Source: an uncultured Porphyromonadaceae bacterium
GTDB taxonomy: Bacteria; Bacteroidota; Bacteroidia; Bacteroidales; Muribaculaceae
Direction: 5' to 3'
NCBI GenBank assembly: GCA_905193395.1
Contig: CAJJOO010000131.1
Span: 1-5,219 of the forward strand
Length of the DNA: 5,219 bases
In this document: positions 1 to 5,219 of the stretch, in pieces
Numbering within the stretch: position 1 is the first letter of the stretch
How the letters are laid out: every line of letters starts with the position of its first letter
Program-made: the position numbers and the translations under genes
The notes under the pieces: model-generated
The model's input: only the letters and a program-made list of their open reading frames with translations
Database searches by the model: none
Told to the model about the DNA's origin: nothing

Positions 1-1442
1 CCATCCGCGAGGACATCCACTGGCTCGGTTTCGACTGGGGCGACCGCGAATACTATGCTTCGGACTATTTTCCCCAGTTATTCGACCTTGCCTGCCGCCT
101 GATACGCGAAGGCAAGGCCTATGTCGACGACCAGACATCCGAGCAGATTGCCGCCCAGAAAGGCACGCCCACCGTGCCCGGCACAGAAAGCCCATTCCGC
201 AACCGCACTCCCGAGGAGAACCTCGACCTGTTCCTGCGCATGAACGCAGGCGAATTCGACGAAGGCTCGCGTGTGCTCCGCGCCAAAATCGACATGGCTT
301 CGGACAACATGCACTTCCGCGACCCCATCATGTACCGCATCATCAAGACGCCCCACCACCGCACAGGCACAAAATGGAAAGTCTACCCCATGTACGACTT
401 CGCCCACGGCCAGAGCGACTATTTCGAGGGCGTGACCCACTCGATATGCACCCTTGAATTCGTGCCTCACCGTCCGCTCTACGAATATTTCGTACACGAA
501 CTGGCCGACGATTCATACTGCCCCCGCCAGATTGAATTCAACCGTCTGAACCTCACCTACACCGTGATGAGCAAGCGCAAACTGCTCACTCTGGTGAAGG
601 AAGGCCTCGTAAACGGCTGGGACGACCCCCGCATGCCGACCATCTCGGGTATGCGCCGCCGCGGCTATACACCGCAGGCAATCCGCAACTTTATCGACAC
701 CATCGGATACACCAAATACGAGGCTCTGAACTCCGTGAGCCTGCTGGAACACGCCGTGCGCGACGACCTGAACCACATCGCGACCCGCGTTATGGCCGTC
801 ATCGACCCCGTCAAGGTGGTAATCACCAACTATCCCGAGGACCGCACGGAGACCGTGACGATGGAAAACAACCCTGAAATCGAGGGCAGCGGAGTGCATG
901 AGATGCCCTTCTCACGCGAAATCTACATTGAGCGCGACGACTTCATGGAAAATCCGCCCAAGAAATATTTCCGTCTCACCCGCGGCGGCGAAGTCCGCCT
1001 CAAAGGCGCCTATATCATCAAGTGCGAGGACGTGGTGAAGGATGCCGACGGCAACATCACCGAAATCCACTGCACCTACGACCCGGATACCCTCAGCGGA
1101 ATGCCCGGAGCCAACCGCAAGGTTAAAGGCACCCTCCACTGGGTATCGGCACGCCATGCCGCCGACGCCGAAGCCCGTCTCTACGACCGTCTCTTCGACG
1201 TGGAGAACCCCGCCGCCGAACCAGACCGAGATTTCCGCGAGATGCTCAACCCCGACTCGCTCCCCGTGCGTCAGATCAAGGTTGAACCTTTCGTGGTGGA
1301 AAACGCCGCTCCCGGCACGCGCTTCCAGTTCCAGCGCATCGGCTACTTCACGCCCGACCCCGACTCAAAGCCCGGCGCTCCGGTGTTCAATCGCACCATC
1401 GGCCTGCGCGACACCTGGGAAAAAGTCAAGAAACAGGGCTGA
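1..1442 (+). CDS. glnS: Glutaminyl-tRNA synthetase, 3' part (5' end outside window)
   Basis: This cytoplasmic class I aminoacyl-tRNA synthetase attaches glutamine to tRNA-Gln using ATP. The reading frame is open from base 3, giving 479 visible residues before TGA at 1440-1442. The first roughly 80 residues, with the HIGH ATP-binding motif, are missing to the left. The visible part follows E. coli GlnRS closely from memory: WLGFDWG near the left edge, LRAKIDMAS, then KVYPMYDFAHGQSD and THSICTLEF in the catalytic core. The second ATP-binding signature appears as VMSKRK (MSKR at 567-578), followed by GWDDPRMPTISGMRRRGYT. The C-terminal half has the beta-barrel anticodon-binding region (MAVIDPVKVVI, EVRLKGAYIIKCE, KVKGTLHWVSA) and ends in FNRTIGLRDTWEKVKKQG, as GlnRS does. 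These features separate it from GluRS, whose C-terminal part is helical. A GTG at 174 is internal and is not the start. The TPR gene follows 34 bases downstream. Confidence 0.97.
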   Translation, partial: IREDIHWLGFDWGDREYYASDYFPQLFDLACRLIREGKAYVDDQTSEQIAAQKGTPTVPGTESPFRNRTPEENLDLFLRMNAGEFDEGSRVLRAKIDMASDNMHFRDPIMYRIIKTPHHRTGTKWKVYPMYDFAHGQSDYFEGVTHSICTLEFVPHRPLYEYFVHELADDSYCPRQIEFNRLNLTYTVMSKRKLLTLVKEGLVNGWDDPRMPTISGMRRRGYTPQAIRNFIDTIGYTKYEALNSVSLLEHAVRDDLNHIATRVMAVIDPVKVVITNYPEDRTETVTMENNPEIEGSGVHEMPFSREIYIERDDFMENPPKKYFRLTRGGEVRLKGAYIIKCEDVVKDADGNITEIHCTYDPDTLSGMPGANRKVKGTLHWVSARHAADAEARLYDRLFDVENPAAEPDRDFREMLNPDSLPVRQIKVEPFVVENAAPGTRFQFQRIGYFTPDPDSKPGAPVFNRTIGLRDTWEKVKKQG

Positions 1443-1476
1443 TACCCCGCTACCCAGCCATTACCCCCACATCGAC

Positions 1477-2901
1477 TTGGAAGACCACAACAGCAATCCC
1501 GCCGACGAACTGCGTGAACGCTTCCGCAGCGAACTCGGTCTGCCACCCGCACAGCGTTACTACTCGGAAGACGAACTGATCGATATCTTCGACAACTCCG
1601 GCGATGCCGGCGACGACTATCTCCGCACCGAGGCCCTGCTGCTGGGCGCCCGTCTGTATCCCGACAGCCAGGCGCTGCTGGAACGCCGCGCCATTTTTTA
1701 CCGCGGATTCACCGACAATTCCTTCAACGATTTCCTTGACGACAACCCCGCGCTCGACGGACCGCTGTGGGAAATCCTGCGACTGAGCCGCTTCCGCGGC
1801 AGCCGCAAGGAGGCCGTCCGGCAGATTGAAAATCTGCTGGAGCGTTACAGCCTGAAAGAGGACGAGGAGGTGATTCAGTTCGTGCAACTGACCCGCGACC
1901 TGCACGTGCAGGACTGGCTTTACGACAATCTGGACCGTGTACGCGAGCGGGTGGAATACCTGCCCACACTGCTCTACGAGACCGGCGTGAACGCCGAGTA
2001 CGATTCCCGATTCGACATCTGCATCAAGGTGCTGGAAGAACTGACGGAACTCGAACCGTACAGCGCCGCCTACTGGTCGATGCTCGCAACGGCCTACATG
2101 GCCTCGCAGCGCCCCGACGACGCCGCCGGAGCCGTAGACCTGGCCCTGGCAATCGACCCCGACTCGGCCGACGCGCTGAAAGTGCGTCTTGCCCTGCTGC
2201 CGCACGAAGACACCGAGGGCATCAGCAACACCCTCGACCGCCTGATGGCCCTTGCGCCTGACGATTTCGGCATCGCCTGCCAGGCCGTGAAAGCCGCCGA
2301 GGACCGCGGCGACAACGCCGCCGCACGCCGGATTCTCGACTCGGCCCTGGACCGCAATCCCGGCTCAATCGACTTGGTGAGCATCGCCGTGGCCGCCGAC
2401 CATCCCGGTCTCGACCGTATTCTCGAAGCCATGTTCGACGCCGGAGTCACCGAACCCGACGACTGGAACGCGCTGGCCGAGACCGCCGCCACGGCAGGCC
2501 AGCCCGAACTGGTGCCCGCAATCATGCAGGCCTTCCACCGCAAATCAGGCACAGGACTGCACCACGACTACCTGCTGCTGCGCATGCTCTTCGCCATGGA
2601 ACAGTACCATCAGGTGGTGAACATGATGCGCGAACCCGCCGAGGACGGCACCATCCGACAACCCGGCAACATCATGCCGGCCTACGCCATGATGCTCATA
2701 TCTATGCTGCGTCTTGGCGAGATTGACAGCGCCCTCGACATGGCCCGCAGCGTAATCAGCATGATTGAAAACGCCGAGGTCGCCGCCGGAAACGAAATGG
2801 AACGCTACGGCATGAGTTGCCTCGCCCAAAAGGTTATTGACCTGGCGGCAGACCCCGATACCGACTGGAATAAATTCAACCCGCCGGGCCTGGGACTATA
2901 A
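1477..2901 (+). CDS. Tetratricopeptide-repeat-like protein of unknown function, TTG start proposed
   Basis: A probably cytoplasmic, acidic helical-repeat protein of 474 residues; no signal peptide or membrane segment is visible. I do not recognise a specific function. The clearest TPR unit is about residues 194-228 (AAYWSMLATAYMASQRPDDA, ending in AIDP). Weaker units lie near 262-295 (ending in LDRNP), 328-355 and 405-432. The N-terminal part, around residues 28-76, has YYSEDELIDIF and ALLERRAIFY, resembling the degenerate repeats of TPR proteins common in Bacteroidales. TPR proteins usually act as protein-binding scaffolds; that role here is inferred. The start is uncertain. The frame stays open back into glnS, but after the glnS stop the first plausible initiator is TTG at 1477, and the first in-frame ATG there is at 2080, inside the clear repeat. 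No Shine-Dalgarno sequence precedes it. The short spacing and the lack of a visible promoter suggest read-through from glnS. The stop is TAA at 2899-2901. Confidence 0.85.
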   Translation: MEDHNSNPADELRERFRSELGLPPAQRYYSEDELIDIFDNSGDAGDDYLRTEALLLGARLYPDSQALLERRAIFYRGFTDNSFNDFLDDNPALDGPLWEILRLSRFRGSRKEAVRQIENLLERYSLKEDEEVIQFVQLTRDLHVQDWLYDNLDRVRERVEYLPTLLYETGVNAEYDSRFDICIKVLEELTELEPYSAAYWSMLATAYMASQRPDDAAGAVDLALAIDPDSADALKVRLALLPHEDTEGISNTLDRLMALAPDDFGIACQAVKAAEDRGDNAAARRILDSALDRNPGSIDLVSIAVAADHPGLDRILEAMFDAGVTEPDDWNALAETAATAGQPELVPAIMQAFHRKSGTGLHHDYLLLRMLFAMEQYHQVVNMMREPAEDGTIRQPGNIMPAYAMMLISMLRLGEIDSALDMARSVISMIENAEVAAGNEMERYGMSCLAQKVIDLAADPDTDWNKFNPPGLGL

Positions 2902-2925
2902 AAGTCAGTATCAGGAAACTGTTTT
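2900..2925. terminator. Possible weak bidirectional terminator in the convergent gap
   Basis: CAGT (2906-2909) and ACTG (2918-2921) form an inverted repeat with an 8-base loop. On the + strand it is followed at once by TTTT (2922-2925). On the - strand the same repeat is followed by AC and then TTTT. This layout would suit ending transcription from both converging genes. The stem has only four continuous pairs, though a few more pair beyond a mismatch. An alternative small hairpin, GGAAA with TTTCC (2914-2918 and 2923-2927), overlaps it. The call rests mostly on position. Confidence 0.3.
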
Positions 2926-2934
2926 CCCGAAAAA

Positions 2935-3687
2935 TCAGTGTTTGAAATCGAAGCCCTGCCGGCGCATGGACTCGAGCATGTTGTAGGCCATAGCCTCGCG
3001 GTAATATCCCACGATGTGGCCGCCCCAGTCATTGTCGGTCGTCGAGCCGGCACGGTTGCGGTTGTATTCCGACACCTCTGCATCATAGTCGCGCAGTTCG
3101 GCCAGCATGGAGCCCTCGTCTGCGCGGTAACGCTCGGGATGTATCACCAGAGACAGCGGCTGTTTGGGCTTGAGGTCGGGCATTTCGCGCGGCACACCCA
3201 GGGCCAGACCGCACACCACCATCACTCCGTCCGGCAGACCGGCGATTTCAGCCACCGCGGCCGGAGCAGCCGTGCGGGCATAGCCGATGGGACAGACACC
3301 CAAGCCCAGCGAGCAGGCCATCGTTATGGCACTCATCATGGCCAGCGAGGCATCGATAATGCCCACGGTGACACCGTCGACCGTGTGTGCAAACGGCGGC
3401 ATCTCAATGCCCTTGTCGGCCGCAAGGAGCGAGATTTTATGATAATCCGCCAGAAACAGCATGAAATGGCTGCACGTCTTTATCTGTTTCTGCCCCGTCA
3501 GGGCATAGAGGTTCTCCTTGATGCCGGAATCGGTGATATCGACCACCGAGAACTGCTGGCCGTTGTAACTTGTCGGTGTATTCTGTATGGCTTTGTAAAT
3601 CAATTCCATGTCGCCGTCGGAAATCGGCTCGCGCTCGTAGCGGCGGATGCTGCGGCGTTGCAGCAGGGTATCGGTCACGTCTTTCAT
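2935..3687 (-). CDS. NfsA-like FMN-dependent nitroreductase family oxidoreductase
   Basis: A 250-residue cytoplasmic flavoprotein of the nitroreductase superfamily, expected to bind FMN and reduce nitro compounds, quinones or flavins with NAD(P)H; the physiological substrate cannot be read from the sequence. The N-terminal RRSIRRYE (residues 11-18) is the usual phosphate-contacting FMN motif. TPTSYNGQQ (37-45) matches the family's second FMN loop, and SLGLGVCPIGYAR (126-138) the glycine-rich third segment. GLALGVP (160-166) followed by DLKPKQPLSLVIH (171-183) resembles E. coli NfsA, as does the C-terminal pattern DNDWGGHI, so this is the NfsA/FRP branch rather than the shorter NfsB type. Its length is close to E. 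coli NfsA (240). The start ATG is at 3685-3687 and places the RRSIRRYE motif normally; no Shine-Dalgarno sequence is visible. It converges on the TPR gene and diverges from speA. NfsA activity itself is inferred, so no symbol is given. Confidence 0.92.
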   Translation of the reverse strand: MKDVTDTLLQRRSIRRYEREPISDGDMELIYKAIQNTPTSYNGQQFSVVDITDSGIKENLYALTGQKQIKTCSHFMLFLADYHKISLLAADKGIEMPPFAHTVDGVTVGIIDASLAMMSAITMACSLGLGVCPIGYARTAAPAAVAEIAGLPDGVMVVCGLALGVPREMPDLKPKQPLSLVIHPERYRADEGSMLAELRDYDAEVSEYNRNRAGSTTDNDWGGHIVGYYREAMAYNMLESMRRQGFDFKH

Positions 3688-3769
3688 TGTTTGGAATTTA
3701 TATTGTGAGATATATCCAAAACGCCCCCGCTGCCGCGAAAGTTTTTGCCCCGACCGCCAAAAGCCCTAC

Positions 3770-3832
3770 GCAAGAGAGCATGTTTGCCTCCCGCGGGGCT
3801 TACTTCGTACAAAAATGAACCCCGGCGCCCGG
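3770..3832. other. GC-rich intergenic block with several inverted repeats
   Basis: Within the 224-base gap between the divergent nitroreductase and speA genes, this stretch holds several potential stems in a row. GCAAG (3770-3774) can pair with TTTGC (3783-3787), counting one G-T pair. CCCGCGGG (3790-3797) is a perfect palindrome. GGGG (3795-3798) can pair with CCCC (3820-3823), with three more pairs beyond a mismatch. CCGG-CGC-CCGG (3822-3832) is a short hairpin. The block is much richer in GC than the AT-rich ends of the gap. I see no coding signal and no known riboswitch or RNA. It could be a dispersed intergenic repeat, a regulatory element or chance. Confidence 0.3.
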
Positions 3833-3839
3833 CGTGCTG

Positions 3840-3870
3840 TTTGATGTTCATAAAAAATTTGCTAATTTTG
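3840..3870 (+). promoter_or_regulatory. Bacteroidota-type housekeeping promoter for speA
   Basis: TTTG at 3840-3843 and TAATTTTG at 3863-3870 fit the -33 and -7 elements of the Bacteroides primary sigma factor promoter (TTTG, 19-21 bases, TAnnTTTG) with no mismatch and a 19-base spacer. Transcription would begin a few bases after 3870. That leaves a leader of roughly 35-40 bases before the speA ATG, AT-rich and without a Shine-Dalgarno sequence, as is usual in this phylum. No operator or riboswitch is visible in so short a leader. Confidence 0.75.
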
Positions 3871-3911
3871 TGGCTCTTATTAACCGAACACAACTAACAA
3901 CTCACTGAGAA

Positions 3912-5219
3912 ATGCCTATCAGAAGGTGGCGCATCGAGGATAGTGCCGAACTCTACAACATCAACGGCTGGGGCCGCAACTACTTTTTTATCAACGAAAA
4001 GGGACATGTAGCAGTGTCGCCCCGCGCCGGCATGGCTTCTGTTGACCTGCGCGAAATCATGGACGAACTGAAAGTCAAGGACATCTCGGCGCCCGTGTTG
4101 CTGCGCTTTCCCGACATACTTGACAACCGCATCGAGAAAATCTCGCGCTGCTTCGAGCAGGCTTCGGAAACCTACGACTACAAGGGCAACAGTTATCTGA
4201 TTTACCCCATCAAGGTGAACCAGATGCGTCCCGTCGTCGAGGAAATAGTGACTTACGGCAAGAAATTCAACATCGGTCTGGAAGCCGGCTCAAAACCAGA
4301 ACTCCATGCCGTACTGGCCACCAATATCGCCGACAACGCCTTGATTATATGCAACGGATATAAGGATGCGAACTATATCGAACTTGCTCTGCTGGCCCAG
4401 AAAATGGGACGCCGCATTTTCCTGGTTGTAGAGAAACTCCACGAACTGGCCCTCATCGCCGATATTGCCAAGCGCCTGAAAATCAAGCCCAACATCGGCA
4501 TACGCATAAAACTTTCGTCCACCGGCGCCGGAAAATGGATGGAAAGCGGCGGCGACTCGTCGAAATTCGGCCTCAATTCGTCGGAACTGCTCGAAGCCAT
4601 CGAGTTCATGCGCAAGCGCAACATGACCGACTGCCTTAAACTGATCCACTTCCACATCGGCAGCCAGATAACCAAAATCCGCGTCATAAAGAATGCCCTG
4701 CGCGAGGCCACGCAATTCTATGTACAACTGACCAATATGGGCTTCAACATCGACTTCGTGGATATCGGCGGCGGCCTGGGCGTGGACTATGACGGCACTC
4801 GCAGCAGTTCCTCGGAAAGTTCCATGAACTATTCCATCCAGGAATACGCCAACGACGCCGTGTCGGCCATCGTCGAGGCCTGCACCAAGAACGGTCTGCG
4901 CCAGCCCGACATCATCACCGAAAGCGGCCGTTCTCTCACCGCCCACCACTCCGTCCTGATTCTTGAAGTGCTGGAAACCACCGAACTGCCCCGCTGGCGC
5001 GACGACGCCGAGATAAGCCCCGACGCCCACGAACTGGCTCGCGAAATATATCAGATCTGGGACGACCTGGGCCACAGCAACCTCTTCGAGAGTTGGCACG
5101 ACGCCTTGCAGATTCGCGAGGAGCCCCTGGACCTCTTCTCGCTCGGCATGCTCGACCTTACCACCCGCGCACAGATTGAGAAACTGTTCTGGTCCGTTGC
5201 ACGCGAGGTCGGCCAACTG
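3912..5219 (+). CDS. speA: Biosynthetic arginine decarboxylase, N-terminal 436 residues (3' end outside window)
   Basis: A PLP-dependent fold type III decarboxylase that converts arginine to agmatine plus CO2, the first step of the agmatine route to putrescine and spermidine. The 436 visible codons are about two thirds of the family's usual length of some 630-660 residues. YPIKVNQ holds the PLP-binding lysine, K101 here. HFHIGSQ (246-252), DIGGGLGVDY (284-293) and ESGRSLTAHH (337-346) are the barrel motifs that bind cofactor and phosphate. The segment after the glycine loop (DYDGTRS, then NYSIQEYAN) matches E. coli SpeA, which separates this from diaminopimelate and ornithine decarboxylases of the same fold. 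The N-terminus WRIEDSAELYNINGWGRNYF is typical of the family and supports ATG at 3912. The C-terminal domain is outside the window, so intactness there is unknown. It has its own promoter at 3840-3870 and is divergent from the nitroreductase gene. Confidence 0.96.
   Translation, partial: MPIRRWRIEDSAELYNINGWGRNYFFINEKGHVAVSPRAGMASVDLREIMDELKVKDISAPVLLRFPDILDNRIEKISRCFEQASETYDYKGNSYLIYPIKVNQMRPVVEEIVTYGKKFNIGLEAGSKPELHAVLATNIADNALIICNGYKDANYIELALLAQKMGRRIFLVVEKLHELALIADIAKRLKIKPNIGIRIKLSSTGAGKWMESGGDSSKFGLNSSELLEAIEFMRKRNMTDCLKLIHFHIGSQITKIRVIKNALREATQFYVQLTNMGFNIDFVDIGGGLGVDYDGTRSSSSESSMNYSIQEYANDAVSAIVEACTKNGLRQPDIITESGRSLTAHHSVLILEVLETTELPRWRDDAEISPDAHELAREIYQIWDDLGHSNLFESWHDALQIREEPLDLFSLGMLDLTTRAQIEKLFWSVAREVGQL

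Noticed and set aside
174..176. GTG at 174 as the start of glnS
   Set aside because: The frame is open and matches GlnRS all the way back to base 3, so the gene begins outside the window.
1042..1476. Extension of the TPR gene to an in-frame ATG at 1042
   Set aside because: It would overlap the conserved end of glnS by about 400 bases. The extra residues are low-complexity Ser/Pro/Thr/Ala, typical of an off-frame reading.
1450..2205. A 251-codon open frame on the - strand opposite the TPR gene
   Set aside because: The + strand has the recognisable TPR pattern and coherent codon use; the antisense translation shows no family features.
2938..3708. A 256-codon open frame on the + strand opposite the nitroreductase
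   Set aside because: The - strand encodes clear nitroreductase motifs. The + translation is histidine-rich and has no recognisable domain, as expected of an antisense shadow.
3695..3720. Possible - strand promoter for the nitroreductase (TTTG at 3717-3720, TATAAATT at 3695-3702)
   Set aside because: The spacer is only 14 bases, the second element does not fit TAnnTTTG, and it would lie nearly against the start codon.
3684..3893. Small open frames on both strands in the nitroreductase-speA gap
   Set aside because: They overlap one another, cross the promoter or the nitroreductase start, and show no recognisable protein features.
4290..5216. A 308-codon open frame on the - strand opposite speA
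   Set aside because: It is antisense to a strongly recognised decarboxylase. Its translation matches nothing I know, and GC-rich third positions readily leave such frames open.
1..5219. tRNA or rRNA genes, CRISPR arrays, insertion sequences, or defence or biosynthetic clusters
   Set aside because: I saw no tRNA-like cloverleaf, no regularly spaced repeats, no transposase or integrase motifs and no clustered accessory genes. The protein genes account for nearly all of the window.

Overview
This is an ordinary chromosomal housekeeping window, most likely from a member of the Bacteroidota. Three things point there. A perfect match to the Bacteroides-type promoter (TTTG, 19 bases, TAnnTTTG) lies in front of the last gene. 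None of the start sites has a recognisable Shine-Dalgarno sequence. The window also holds a true glutaminyl-tRNA synthetase and a biosynthetic arginine decarboxylase, both known from this phylum. Codon third positions are rich in G and C, which would suit a GC-richer Bacteroidales lineage (for example Muribaculaceae- or Alistipes-like) better than a typical Bacteroides. That finer placement is only a guess.

Layout, left to right. (1) The 3' part of glnS on the + strand, cut by the left edge and ending at 1442. (2) After 34 bases, a 474-residue tetratricopeptide-repeat-like protein on the + strand, apparently starting with TTG at 1477 and ending at 2901; it is probably co-transcribed with glnS. 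(3) A 33-base convergent gap with a weak candidate bidirectional terminator. (4) An NfsA-like FMN nitroreductase on the - strand, 2935-3687. (5) A 224-base divergent intergenic region. Its middle is GC-rich and may fold, and its right end is AT-rich and carries the promoter. (6) The first 436 codons of speA on the + strand, from 3912 and running off the right edge.

The genes do not form one pathway. GlnS charges tRNA-Gln, SpeA makes agmatine for polyamine synthesis, the nitroreductase is a flavin-dependent NAD(P)H oxidoreductase, and the TPR protein has no assignable function. I found no mobile element, CRISPR array, RNA gene, defence system or other new system. The points most worth a second look are the TTG start of the TPR gene, the promoter of speA and the structured intergenic block.
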